From Colwellia sp. (lineage in GTDB: Bacteria > Pseudomonadota > Gammaproteobacteria > Enterobacterales > Alteromonadaceae): a stretch of 64,000 nucleotides of DNA. Below the pieces are notes generated by a model. It was not told the origin of the DNA and made no database searches. It was given only the letters and a program-made list of their open reading frames with translations. The stretch spans positions 260,054-324,053 of the forward strand of contig JAHDIK010000002.1 of NCBI GenBank assembly GCA_020630795.1, written 5' to 3'. This document shows, one piece after another, positions 1 to 8,712 of the stretch (position 1 is the first letter of the stretch; each line of letters opens with the position of its first letter). The position numbers were made by a program, and so were the translations under genes.

Positions 1-23
1 TCTCCCAACTGAGCTAATCGTCC
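1..23 (-). tRNA. partial tRNA gene, 5' part only (possibly tRNA-Val)
   Basis: Read on the minus strand, these bases give a seven-base acceptor arm (GGACGAT) followed by TAGCTCAGTTGGGAGA, the standard tRNA D-arm with U8, A9 and the AGTTGGGA loop. The rest of the gene, including the anticodon, lies beyond the window edge. The acceptor arm and D-loop resemble gammaproteobacterial tRNA-Val genes, and in E. coli tRNA-Val and tRNA-Ala genes flank gltX, which is the next gene here. The amino-acid assignment is inferred; that this is a tRNA is clear. Confidence 0.8.
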
Positions 24-291
24 GTCTCTGTGGGGGCGTATTATAGGGAGATCCGAAAACCTGTCAACAAAAACAAAGCGTTTTTTACTAATTTTTTTCA
101 TATTTTGTTTTAAGTGCTGGTATTTTCAACATCCTGATTAATTTGTATTCTTTTCTTCTCTAACATTTGTTAACTAGGCCATTGAATAGGTGTATTCAAT
201 TCATTTGCCTGTTAAAATATTCGCCATTATTTGAACAACATATTGCTAATTTTATTCAGGTGATATGAATTAGCCTTTTCGTGAGACAACT

Positions 292-1704
292 ATGACATTA
301 ACAACTCGCTTTGCTCCAAGTCCTACTGGATATTTACACGTAGGTGGTGCAAGAACTGCCTTATATAGCTGGTTATACGCTAAAAAGAATGGTGGTGACT
401 TTATTTTACGTATTGAAGACACTGACTTAGAACGTTCTACTCAAGCATCAGTTGACGCCATTATGGATGGTATGAATTGGCTAAACTTAGAATGGACTCA
501 CGGCCCATACTTTCAAACAAAGCGTTTTGACCGTTACAAAGAAGTTATAGAGCAGTTATTAGCGTCAGGAAATGCTTACCGTTGTTATAGCACGGCGGAA
601 GAAGTTGAAGCGATGCGTGAAGAAGCTAAAGAAAAAGGCGAGATAGAAAAATACAACGGTTTATGGCGCGATCGTACAGATTATCCTGAAGGTCAGCCTT
701 ACGTAATTCGCTTTAAAAACCCAATTGGTGGTGACGTTGTAATAAAAGATATGGTTAAGGGCGATATTACTATTAGTAACGATCAACTTGACGATTTAAT
801 TATTGCACGTACAGATGGCACACCTACGTATAACCTTACTGTAGTTGTAGATGACTGGGATATGAAAGTTACGCACGTAGTACGTGGTGACGACCATATT
901 AGTAACACACCTAAACAAATTAATATTTTAAAAGCGCTTGGCGCTCCTTTGCCAGAATATGCACATATACCGATGATTTTGGGTGATGACGGTAAACGTT
1001 TATCTAAACGTCATGGTGCGGTTAGTGTTATGCAATATCGCGATGACGGTTATTTACCTGAAGCACTGTTAAATTACTTAGTTCGTTTAGGTTGGTCGCA
1101 TGGCGATCAAGAAATTTTCTCAAGAGAAGAAATGATCGAATTATTTGATTTAACAGGTTGTAACCGAGCTCCATCAGCATTTAATACTGATAAGCTTATA
1201 TGGGTTAATCAGCATTACATGAAAACACTTGCCCCTGAATACGTAGCTGAACACCTGCAATGGCACATGGATGACCAGGGAATTGATACGTCGAATGGTC
1301 CTGCATTATCAGAAGTTGTAAAAGTACAAGCTGACCGTGTAAAAACGCTTAAAGAAATGGCTCAAATTAGCCGTTATTTTTACGAAGACTTCGACGAGTT
1401 AGATCCTAAAGCGGTTAAAAAGCATTTACGCCCAGTAACAGTAGAACCATTAAATGTTGTTAAATCGAAACTTGCTGCTTTGTCTGAGTGGGTACCTGAG
1501 TTAATTCATGACGCTATTAACGATACTGCTACAGAGCTTGAAGTGGGTATGGGTAAAGTAGGTATGCCTTTACGCGTAGCTGCAACTGGTGGTGGTAATT
1601 CTCCTTCTTTAGATATTACCTTAGCGTTATTAGACAAAGATATAGTATTGGCGCGTATAGACAATGCTATCAAGGTTGTTGAAGAGCGTATCGCTAATAG
1701 CTAG
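292..1704 (+). CDS. gltX: glutamate--tRNA ligase (GltX)
   Basis: Cytoplasmic class I aminoacyl-tRNA synthetase that charges tRNA-Glu with glutamate. The 470-residue length is normal. The HIGH-type motif is [11 protein letters not shown] (residues 9-19) and the KMSKS-type motif is KRLSKRHG (about 235-242). The helical anticodon-binding region fills the C-terminal third. In E. coli GluRS four zinc ligands lie near residue 100 (CxC, then C and H). Here only one cysteine (AYRCYST) is visible in that segment, so this is probably a zinc-free type. The ATG start follows a GTGAGA stretch that could serve as ribosome binding site. A divergent tRNA gene lies upstream. No clear terminator follows. Confidence 0.97.
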   Translation: MTLTTRFAPSPTGYLHVGGARTALYSWLYAKKNGGDFILRIEDTDLERSTQASVDAIMDGMNWLNLEWTHGPYFQTKRFDRYKEVIEQLLASGNAYRCYSTAEEVEAMREEAKEKGEIEKYNGLWRDRTDYPEGQPYVIRFKNPIGGDVVIKDMVKGDITISNDQLDDLIIARTDGTPTYNLTVVVDDWDMKVTHVVRGDDHISNTPKQINILKALGAPLPEYAHIPMILGDDGKRLSKRHGAVSVMQYRDDGYLPEALLNYLVRLGWSHGDQEIFSREEMIELFDLTGCNRAPSAFNTDKLIWVNQHYMKTLAPEYVAEHLQWHMDDQGIDTSNGPALSEVVKVQADRVKTLKEMAQISRYFYEDFDELDPKAVKKHLRPVTVEPLNVVKSKLAALSEWVPELIHDAINDTATELEVGMGKVGMPLRVAATGGGNSPSLDITLALLDKDIVLARIDNAIKVVEERIANS

Positions 1705-1838
1705 TTGAATAAGGTGCTTTAACAGCCTAACTAACTTTATTATATTAAGCTATAGTTACTATTAAAGTACCTGAATCTTTTCTTTAGAATCGGTATGCAG
1801 GATTGTTAACGGGTTAAGTGGTAAAGGTAAATTCCTAT

Positions 1839-2549
1839 ATGATAAAAAATGCTTCATTATTTCTTTTATATAGTATTACCACTTTATCGACCGGTATGAG
1901 CTTTGCTCAAAACAATATTGTTACGTTAGTTTCTCCTGAAATTCCTCACTTACTTAGTGCTAAAGAGGAACTTCAAGGCCCTTACAATCAAAAAATTCTA
2001 CAAATAAAGGCTTTTGGTGTTAAAGCATTTGAACACCGTTTTTTACCTCCAACTCGCGCTTATATGCAGTTTGATAACAAAAACTTTGATTGTGTTTTTC
2101 CTGTTAATAATTCAACACTTGAATCAAATCGATCTCTTTTAACGAGTGAAGCGCTAGGCGTAGCAACTGCCTATGTTTATACCCTAAATATTAATCCGGT
2201 TATTAAACACAATGACTCGTTAAAGCATATAAAGATAGGAGTGAGGAGAGGTTTTGATTACGGCGGGTACGAATTTGATTCATCAACGCGGAAAGTTGTG
2301 GTTGAGTCTATTGAACAAAACATTCAATTGCTAAATTTACAGCGAATTGATGCCTTTATTGCTTATGAACCCGACTCTCTTGCCATTATTGCGAAATATC
2401 CAAATATTAAAGTACATAGAGACGATAAGTTCTCAATATATGTGCAAAAAGATCGCATAGCCTGTTATGACTCAGTAGATAATCAACAGTTTATTGCCGA
2501 TGTTAATAAAGCACTAACTCAAATAAACAGTGTTTCTGTTGGTAAATAG
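1839..2549 (+). CDS. periplasmic substrate-binding protein, family 3-like
   Basis: About 236 residues with an N-terminal signal peptide (MIKNASLFLLY..., cleavage near SFA-QNN). The body has the look of an ABC-type family 3 solute-binding protein: VTLVSPEIPHLLS at the start, a GVRRGFDYGGYEF segment in the middle, and IDAFIAYEPDSLAII near the C-terminus, where such proteins have the ligand-binding hinge. No permease or ATPase gene is next to it, so it may be a stand-alone binding or sensing protein, as is common in Alteromonadales. A GTG at 1818 would add seven residues. I prefer the ATG at 1839 because it puts the signal peptide at the very N-terminus and has AAAGG upstream. The ligand cannot be told from the sequence. 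Confidence 0.7.
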   Translation: MIKNASLFLLYSITTLSTGMSFAQNNIVTLVSPEIPHLLSAKEELQGPYNQKILQIKAFGVKAFEHRFLPPTRAYMQFDNKNFDCVFPVNNSTLESNRSLLTSEALGVATAYVYTLNINPVIKHNDSLKHIKIGVRRGFDYGGYEFDSSTRKVVVESIEQNIQLLNLQRIDAFIAYEPDSLAIIAKYPNIKVHRDDKFSIYVQKDRIACYDSVDNQQFIADVNKALTQINSVSVGK

Positions 2550-2699
2550 CGCGTTTTGTAGACTAAAATATAGTTGTTATACACACTTTGTAACGGGTTC
2601 CGTTTCTTAGTTCCTCATATTTAAAATACTTACTTACCGTACGTTATTTAAAGGTTATAATACTCAAGCACAATTTATTTTTTATGTTTGGAGTATCGT

Positions 2700-4031
2700 T
2701 TGCAGTTTAGTGATTTTGGTTTAGACCCTCGTTTAATGTCGACCGTTGAACATTTAGGTTTTTCTGCGCCTACAGAAATTCAACAACATGCAATACCAGC
2801 GGCCATGAAAGGGCACGATTTAATCGCGTCTTCTAAAACAGGATCAGGTAAAACACTGGCTTTTTTATTGCCTGCTATGCAGCGTTTATCAAAAAACAGA
2901 GCGTTATCTAAACGAGATCCGCGCGTTGTAATTTTGACTCCAACCCGAGAACTAGCAAAACAAGTTTTCACGCAATTGCGTATGTTTACCTCAGGCTCTC
3001 AATTTAAGGCTGTATTAATATTAGGTGGTGAGAACTTTAACGACCAAGTGAAGGTATTAGAGAAAGACCCTCACTTTATTGTTGCAACGCCGGGAAGGTT
3101 AGCTGATCACTTGAAGCAAGGGCACTTTTACCTCAATGGTTTAGAGCTCCTTATTTTAGATGAAGCTGACCGTATGTTGGATCTTGGCTTTGCAGATGAA
3201 CTGAGTTTAATAAATAAAGCGGCTGATCATCGTAAGCGCCAAACGTTGTTGTTTTCAGCAACTCTAGATCATGCACAAGTTAACGAGTTTGCGTTAGCGT
3301 TATTGAACAAACCTAAACGTATTGCTATTGACGCAGGTCATACTGAACATAAAGATATTAAAAAGCGCTTTTATTTGTGTGATCATTTAGATCATAAACA
3401 ACAACTGTTAGAGCACTTTTTAAAAGAAGAAAACATACAACAGCTTATTATTTTTACTGCAACTCGCAGTGATACAGAGCGTTTGTCTCAAGTATTAAAT
3501 GAATTAGGGCACGACACGGTAGCGTTAAGTGGCGAGTTAAATCAAAGTCAACGTAATCAAATTATGGAAAGCTTTAGTAAAGGGCAGCATAAAATATTGG
3601 TAACGACTGATTTAGCATCGCGAGGGTTAGACCTAGTAAATGTTTCACACGTTATAAACTTTGATATGCCAAAACATACCGAAGAATTTGTTCATAGAAT
3701 AGGGCGCACAGGTCGAGCGGGTAGCTCTGGTGATGCAATTTCTTTTGTAGGACCGAAAGACTGGTTGAGTCTTAAGAACGTTGAAGGCTTTTTACAACAA
3801 AAAATAACTTTTGATATTGTTGATGGTTTAAAAGCAAAGTTTAAAGGTTTAAAACCTAAAAAGCCTAAAGTTGCTAATAAAGCCAAACCGTCAACTAAAA
3901 AGAACGTCGCCGCGAAGGCGAAGCCTCGCAAGATAGTTAAAAAGTCGTTTGTGGGAACTGATGCTGGTGAAATGCCTGTGCTACGCAAAAAAGTGGGTCT
4001 ACAAGAACGCGAAGATAACGAAGAAACCTAG
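2700..4031 (+). CDS. DEAD-box ATP-dependent RNA helicase, SrmB-like
   Basis: ATP-dependent RNA unwinding enzyme. It carries the family motifs in order: Q motif (GFSAPTEIQQHAIP), Walker A (SSKTGSGKT, about 44-52), PTREL, DEAD (LDEADRML, about 153-160), SAT (LLFSATL, about 185) and HRIGRTGR (about 331-338). From about residue 375 the tail is very rich in lysine, as in helicases that act on rRNA. NFDMP next to VSHV and the DLDHK segment resemble SrmB, a helicase of 50S ribosome assembly, but the exact subfamily is not certain. The start chosen is TTG at 2700, because GGAG at 2690-2693 sits six bases ahead of it. An in-frame TTG at 2688 would place that GGAG inside the gene. A GFA-family gene follows after 15 bases and may be cotranscribed. 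Confidence 0.9.
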   Translation: MQFSDFGLDPRLMSTVEHLGFSAPTEIQQHAIPAAMKGHDLIASSKTGSGKTLAFLLPAMQRLSKNRALSKRDPRVVILTPTRELAKQVFTQLRMFTSGSQFKAVLILGGENFNDQVKVLEKDPHFIVATPGRLADHLKQGHFYLNGLELLILDEADRMLDLGFADELSLINKAADHRKRQTLLFSATLDHAQVNEFALALLNKPKRIAIDAGHTEHKDIKKRFYLCDHLDHKQQLLEHFLKEENIQQLIIFTATRSDTERLSQVLNELGHDTVALSGELNQSQRNQIMESFSKGQHKILVTTDLASRGLDLVNVSHVINFDMPKHTEEFVHRIGRTGRAGSSGDAISFVGPKDWLSLKNVEGFLQQKITFDIVDGLKAKFKGLKPKKPKVANKAKPSTKKNVAAKAKPRKIVKKSFVGTDAGEMPVLRKKVGLQEREDNEET

Positions 4032-4046
4032 TTTTATAGGTGTATT

Positions 4047-4457
4047 ATGAATAAAGGCAGTTGTTTGTGTAACTCGGTTACTTTTACGGTAGATGCTTTT
4101 GAACCGCTTATTGGGCATTGCCATTGCACCATGTGTCAAAAGTTTCATGGTGCAGCGTTTTCAACGTTTGCAGAGGTAAAATTACATCACTTTCATTTAG
4201 TAAGTGGCGAAGAGGTGTTATCTCGTTATACAGCCAACAACCAAACGGTTAGAAGCTTTTGTAAAGTATGTGGTTCAAGTTTGTTCTTTGAATCTTCTTT
4301 TAACCAAACAGCCAAAACAATTGAGGTGGCGTTAGCATGTTTCGATAACCTATCTGAGTCTGTAACCCCAGATGCTCATATTTATACCGAATCTAAAGCA
4401 TGTTGGTATGAAATTAACGACCAATTACCCCAACATAAGCAATATCGCACGTCCTAA
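4047..4457 (+). CDS. GFA-family (CENP-V/GFA fold) zinc protein
   Basis: A 136-residue protein of the glutathione-dependent formaldehyde-activating enzyme (GFA) family. The zinc-binding cysteines are visible: GSCLCNSV at the N-terminus, GHCHCTMCQKFHGA around residues 26-39, and CKVCGSSLFF around residues 73-82. Members bind structural and labile zinc. Most have no proven substrate, and true GFA activity is known for few. It lies 15 bases after the helicase gene on the same strand and converges on rlmJ. The family call is firm but the specific reaction is unknown. Confidence 0.88.
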   Translation: MNKGSCLCNSVTFTVDAFEPLIGHCHCTMCQKFHGAAFSTFAEVKLHHFHLVSGEEVLSRYTANNQTVRSFCKVCGSSLFFESSFNQTAKTIEVALACFDNLSESVTPDAHIYTESKACWYEINDQLPQHKQYRTS

Positions 4458-4488
4458 TTTAATCGTTGCCTAAACCTATTCGCTACGC

Positions 4489-5352
4489 TTATTCATCAAT
4501 GAGTTGAGTTAGAGTATATGTTGTTTGTGCTTGTCCCAAAATTTCTTTTAAGTAAGGTAGTATTTCTTCCAATTGCTTTTTGAGTAACCACGGTGGGTTA
4601 ACAATAAAGAGTCCTGTCCCTGTCATTCCGTATTCTGTTGTATCTTCTTTAATGCATAGTTCAACCTGAAGCACGTTTTTCACATGACTTTCGGTAAAGT
4701 TACTTTTCATCTTTTCTACTAGTTCGCGTTTAACAACGGGATACCACAAAATATATGTACCGGTAGCGAATTTTTTGTAGGCTTTGATAATCGTTTTAAC
4801 GGCTTTCGGGTAGTCTTCTTTTAACTCGTAAGGTGGATCTATTAATATCACTCCACGGCGACTTGGCGGTGGAACTAAAGATAATAATCCCTCATAACCG
4901 TCTGATTGTTTAACGTGAGATTTAGACCAACGTTCACAAAACTGAGTGAGGTGTTCAATGTCGGTAGAATGAAGCTCAAATAAATGTGCACTATCTTGTC
5001 TTCTAGAAAATGCTTTGGCGACAGCAGGTGATCCTGGGTATAAGTTTAACTGTGTTTCTTGTACATGATTACTCTCGTTTTTTAAATTAAACGATTTAAT
5101 AAGATCAATGTATTCTTCTAGTGCTTCTGGAATGTTTGGGTTATCAATTAATTTAGCTATTCCATCTTTGTATTCACCTGTTTTTTGCGCGTACTCTTCA
5201 GTAAGTTGGTACATTCCTGCACCCGAGTGACTGTCAATGTATGTATAGCCTTTGTCTTTCCTTGTCATGTATTCCAATACCAAGGTTAATACTGAATGTT
5301 TTAATACATCGGCGAAATTGCCGGCGTGAAATGCATGACGGTAACTTAACAA
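4489..5352 (-). CDS. rlmJ: 23S rRNA (adenine(2030)-N6)-methyltransferase RlmJ
   Basis: SAM-dependent methyltransferase that methylates N6 of A2030 in 23S rRNA. The N-terminus LSYRHAFHAGNFADVLKH is diagnostic of the RlmJ family (old name YhiR/ComJ). The N6-adenine methyltransferase catalytic motif DPPYELK lies at about residues 172-178, and GTGLFIVNPPW near the C-terminus is also typical. The 287-residue length matches the family (about 280). It is a single-gene unit, converging with the GFA gene and divergent from the MscS gene. Confidence 0.96.
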   Translation of the reverse strand: MLSYRHAFHAGNFADVLKHSVLTLVLEYMTRKDKGYTYIDSHSGAGMYQLTEEYAQKTGEYKDGIAKLIDNPNIPEALEEYIDLIKSFNLKNESNHVQETQLNLYPGSPAVAKAFSRRQDSAHLFELHSTDIEHLTQFCERWSKSHVKQSDGYEGLLSLVPPPSRRGVILIDPPYELKEDYPKAVKTIIKAYKKFATGTYILWYPVVKRELVEKMKSNFTESHVKNVLQVELCIKEDTTEYGMTGTGLFIVNPPWLLKKQLEEILPYLKEILGQAQTTYTLTQLIDE

Positions 5353-5524
5353 GTGGAAGCCTTTTGAGTCGTTAACTAGCTGAAGTGTTTATTATACTTA
5401 AATCTCACCGTTATTATCGAAAATAAATGTTAATAAAGTGTAAAAATAATAGTTAAATATATTAATCTTAATTATTTTTTACTCTATACTGTTATTTTTA
5501 CATACCAGCCTAAAAGGATTAAAA

Positions 5525-6355
5525 ATGGAAGAACTAGAAAAATATTCAGAACTGATTATTGGATACGTGATTGAATACGGAACAACAGCGTTATTAGCGT
5601 TAGTTGTTTTAATTGTTGGTTTATGGGTTATTGCGCGTATTCGTAACGGCGCGAATAAAGCATTAAGCAAAGGCTTAAAAGATGAAACGTTAAGTTCATT
5701 TTTAACAGGCGCTATTGATATTCTACTGAAAGTGTTATTAGTGATCAGTGTTGCATCAATGGTAGGTATTCAAACAACCTCGTTTATCGCGGTATTGGGT
5801 GCAGCTGGTTTAGCGGTAGGTATGGCATTGCAAGGAAGCTTAGGTAACTTTGCTGGTGGTGTAATGTTGCTAATTTTCCGTCCTATTCGTGTTGGTGATT
5901 ACATCGAAGCACAAGGTGAGAGCGGTACGGTTAAAGAAATGGGCATTTTTGTGACTATTTTAGAAACTTTCGATAAGCGTACTATCGTTATTCCTAACGG
6001 CCCTTTGTCGAACGGTAACTTAATTAACTTTAGTACAAGTCCTGTTCGTGCTGTTGAAGTGACTTTTTGTATTGCATACACAGACGATATGAAAGTAGCT
6101 CGCGATACATTAACTAACTTAATGAATAGTGATGAAAGAATATTAAAAGATGAAGATAACGTTGTAGCGGTTACAAACTTAAACGATAGCTCTGTTGATA
6201 TTTTATTCCGTGCGTTTGTTAAAACTGATGATTATTGGGGATACTTCTTCGATATTCATGAGCAAGGTAAACTTGCGTTAGAGGCTGCTGGTTGTTCTAT
6301 CCCGTTCCCACAACGCGATGTTCACTTATACTCGGAAGCTGCTTCACAAAGCTAA
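5525..6355 (+). CDS. mscS: small-conductance mechanosensitive channel, MscS family
   Basis: Inner-membrane channel that opens under membrane tension to release solutes on hypo-osmotic shock. The protein has 276 residues (E. coli MscS has 286). Hydrophobic segments span about 15-37 and 65-85. The pore-lining third helix is the Gly/Ala-rich stretch GAAGLAVGMALQGSLGN followed by FAGGVMLL, the hallmark of MscS. The cytoplasmic beta domain begins at FRPIRVGDYIE and contains VIPNGPLSNGNLINFS. AAAAGGA lies just upstream of the ATG. A strong terminator follows at 6398. Confidence 0.94.
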   Translation: MEELEKYSELIIGYVIEYGTTALLALVVLIVGLWVIARIRNGANKALSKGLKDETLSSFLTGAIDILLKVLLVISVASMVGIQTTSFIAVLGAAGLAVGMALQGSLGNFAGGVMLLIFRPIRVGDYIEAQGESGTVKEMGIFVTILETFDKRTIVIPNGPLSNGNLINFSTSPVRAVEVTFCIAYTDDMKVARDTLTNLMNSDERILKDEDNVVAVTNLNDSSVDILFRAFVKTDDYWGYFFDIHEQGKLALEAAGCSIPFPQRDVHLYSEAASQS

Positions 6356-6397
6356 TACTGCTATAGAGTAGATTGATATACAAATTTATATAGATGT

Positions 6398-6424
6398 AAA
6401 GCCGCTCTTGTTGCGGCTTTTTTA
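6398..6424 (+). terminator. Rho-independent terminator after mscS
   Basis: AAAGCCGC and GCGGCTTT form an 8-bp stem around the loop TCTTGTT, followed by a run of T. It lies 43 bases after the mscS stop. Confidence 0.9.
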
Positions 6425-6483
6425 TTAACTATGATTTGTTATTTTACTAAAGTGTAGCTAACCCAACATTGAACTTAAAGGAG

Positions 6484-6503
6484 AAGGGGCGTACCCCCTT
6501 TTT
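6484..6503 (+). terminator. short GC hairpin with T tract, possible second terminator
   Basis: AAGGGG pairs with CCCCTT around a short loop and is followed by TTT. It sits about 80 bases past the mscS terminator, in front of the 3' end of the minus-strand alginate lyase gene. It may be a back-up terminator that protects the converging gene. Confidence 0.4.
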
Positions 6504-6581
6504 GTATAGTGACAGAGATTATTATAACTCTCACATGAGTTGCAACAAACGACCTACTTCAGCTGAGTTGCAGAACTCTTC

Positions 6582-8123
6582 CTATGGCGTATGTGAGTTT
6601 TTTAAATAGTAAAAAGTGGCTTGGTCAAAGTCAGATCCTATTCCATTTTCGTCGCCACTTTCGCCTGTATTATTTTGTGAGTAGACGCCAGCTTTAAAGT
6701 AGTTCCACTCTTCTACTACATCATAGCCACTATTTTCTTTTAGCATATCAACAAATTGGTGGCCAATAATAGGGCCATTGAGATCGCCTCGGCGAATAAT
6801 AACATCAATTATTGAGCCTTCTTGGTTAATCTCATAAGAAAATATCTCACCTAACTGAATGCCTTGTTCTGGGTTAGCTGTATATGTGGGTTTGTTATCT
6901 TCGTTAGTATGCGTAGGGCCAACCACCATCTTCCAAATGTCGTCACCATTTTTTATTTCGTGGGCAAAAAATAGGTAGCCGCGATCATTGTTAGGAAATT
7001 TTTTGTAATACAAACGAATAGGTTCATCGTCGTCCGCATGAATTTGGCCAATCACTAATCTACCCGTATGCAATTGGCTACCTGATAAAGTCACATGATC
7101 TATTTTGAGTGTGGCTTGTAATGAACCTCCTCTGCCTCCTACTAAACGTTGTGGGTCTGGTTGATAGCCTAAAACCCAATTATTCTCATTAACACCTTGG
7201 GTACTTATATTACTATTACCACGACGTAACATTTCGCGTAACTCGGTTCGGGTAAAGCTTGAATTGGCAGAAGTCGTTGCACCAAAGATTGTTGCTCTAA
7301 AAACCATGCCTCCATCTGTTGCAGTATAAAAATAGTTACTGTCTGTAAAACCGTTGTTTAGTTCGCGCTCACTTGCACGCAAAGAAAAACCATCGCTTGG
7401 ATCAGTTATTGGGGTGTCGAGTGCCCACGTTAACAAGTCAAAGTTTTCACCTGGTGGTACGTTAGGATCTAAATTGTATTGAGAAATATCAACATTCGGC
7501 GTTTCAATAGGGGCAATAGTAACGTCAAGTGGGCATCCAAATATAGCCACTTCACTAAGAGCCGTTGTTGAACTGATGTTTCCCCCATAACTAATTAAAC
7601 GTAAGAACCTACCCACAGAGTGAGGTAAATTGAAGCGTTCGAATAACTTAGTTTTTCCACTGCTTGTTTGATTGGTCAATAAAGGAGTGAAATTAGTGCC
7701 GTCTTCTGAGATTAAAATATCAAAACTGCTTTGTTCTTCGTCTCCATTAAACCAAGCAGTTCCTACTTCTTTTATTAAGTGTCTATAACCTAAATCAATG
7801 GTGAGTTGTGCGTTGTTTAGCGTTGTCTGCCAGCGGTTGTCACCCGATAAATTATTATCGATAGCCTTGCCTGCTTCAAATCCTTGTTCCGTTGGAGCAT
7901 CACTTTCTACGTTAAGTAAGTTGAGAAAGTCTATACCGTCGCAATGTGTCACTGAAAGGTTAGGTTGAAATATCGGATCAGAAATGCCTGGTGTTGGATT
8001 CGTCACAGGTTGTGTTACAGGGAAAGTTATCGTGGTTGGTGTACTTGTAGGCGAGCTTGTTGAAGAACCACCGCAAGCGACCAGCAATACAACTAATGAG
8101 AAGACAATAAAAATATGAATCAT
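6582..8123 (-). CDS. PL7 alginate lyase lipoprotein with N-terminal discoidin/CBM32-like domain
   Basis: Predicted outer-membrane or surface lipoprotein that cleaves alginate by beta-elimination. The signal peptide ends in the lipobox LLVACGG (Cys17), followed by a Ser/Thr/Pro linker. Residues about 55-200 look like an F5/8 type C (CBM32) domain, from FEAGKAIDNNLSGDNRWQT to SEVAIFGCPLD. Residues about 225-513 are a polysaccharide lyase family 7 domain with the three family motifs: RTELREMLR (about 291-299), QIHADD (about 358) and YFKAGVYSQN (about 475). These contain the catalytic Arg, Gln, His and Tyr. It is divergent from a second PL7 gene. Lyase type (M- or G-specific, endo or exo) cannot be read from the sequence. 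Confidence 0.93.
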   Translation of the reverse strand: MIHIFIVFSLVVLLVACGGSSTSSPTSTPTTITFPVTQPVTNPTPGISDPIFQPNLSVTHCDGIDFLNLLNVESDAPTEQGFEAGKAIDNNLSGDNRWQTTLNNAQLTIDLGYRHLIKEVGTAWFNGDEEQSSFDILISEDGTNFTPLLTNQTSSGKTKLFERFNLPHSVGRFLRLISYGGNISSTTALSEVAIFGCPLDVTIAPIETPNVDISQYNLDPNVPPGENFDLLTWALDTPITDPSDGFSLRASERELNNGFTDSNYFYTATDGGMVFRATIFGATTSANSSFTRTELREMLRRGNSNISTQGVNENNWVLGYQPDPQRLVGGRGGSLQATLKIDHVTLSGSQLHTGRLVIGQIHADDDEPIRLYYKKFPNNDRGYLFFAHEIKNGDDIWKMVVGPTHTNEDNKPTYTANPEQGIQLGEIFSYEINQEGSIIDVIIRRGDLNGPIIGHQFVDMLKENSGYDVVEEWNYFKAGVYSQNNTGESGDENGIGSDFDQATFYYLKNSHTP

Positions 8124-8190
8124 GATACACCCTATAATCTGCGGTACTAGCTTTGAGTTGCAATCTCTTTATATTTAAAAATGTTAATGC

Positions 8191-8227
8191 GTATTTTAAA
8201 ATTGGTAATATGTATTTTAAAATTGGT
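8191..8227. repeat. 16-base direct repeat, 21-base spacing
   Basis: GTATTTTAAAATTGGT occurs at 8191-8206 and again at 8212-8227. The offset of 21 bases equals two helix turns. It lies 68-104 bases upstream of the minus-strand PL7 start, where a regulator or polymerase would bind. Confidence 0.85.
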
Positions 8228-8369
8228 TATAACGAAAAGAGATGTCTTGTTAGTGCTGGTAAGTTAAGTTTTATGCAAGATGATGTCAATTAGTTTCTTT
8301 ATCGAAGATACACACGGTATGTAAATACAGAAGATCTTATTTTATTGATGGTCATTATTCGTGTTCTGT

Positions 8370-8395
8370 CCAATATTTACATTTGGTAATATTGG
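8370..8395. promoter_or_regulatory. inverted repeat, candidate operator
   Basis: Perfect 8-base arms CCAATATT and AATATTGG separated by ten bases, in the middle of the divergent region. The size suits a dimeric DNA-binding protein. Function is inferred from position only. Confidence 0.45.
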
Positions 8396-8511
8396 TTTTT
8401 GTGTTTTGGTTGACAATATGGTGTTGTAATGGTTATATTGTATTCAGTTAGGTAATACCGATGTGTAAAATTCTAATAACTAATAGGGTGATATCAGCGT
8501 CACAAAAGTTA

Positions 8512-8531
8512 GTTATGACTGTATTCATAAC
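8512..8531. promoter_or_regulatory. inverted repeat, candidate operator upstream of second PL7
   Basis: Perfect 7-base arms GTTATGA and TCATAAC around CTGTAT, about 180 bases upstream of the plus-strand alginate lyase start. Possible binding site for a dimeric regulator. Confidence 0.4.
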
Positions 8532-8712
8532 AAATAACTAAAGTTTTTTATTATTACTTAACTAAAAATTTTACTTCTTTTTACAAAGGAGTTAGCGAGT
8601 TTTCCATGTGCGGGCGGGTCTCTATACTCGGTGCGTAAAAGTAGTTTATGAAAGAGTTGAAATAGTGAAACTGAAAAGTACACGAACAGATTCAGCAACG
8701 AGAACACGGATT

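Larger units (their letters stand above)
8124..8712. promoter_or_regulatory. divergent control region between the two alginate lyase genes
   Basis: A 589-base region without a convincing gene, between two divergently transcribed PL7 genes. It holds a 16-base direct repeat (8191 and 8212), an inverted repeat CCAATATT-N10-AATATTGG (8370-8395), an inverted repeat GTTATGA-N6-TCATAAC (8512-8531), and a ten-codon reading frame with start MCGR (8606-8638). The repeats are listed separately. The region is very AT-rich and presumably carries both promoters and an operator for an alginate-responsive regulator. No regulator gene is present in the window. Confidence 0.5.

Noticed and set aside
8606-8638. 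MCGRVSILGA frame as a functional gene
   Set aside because: It is too short, and the ribosome binding site is too far; kept only as a low-interest observation.
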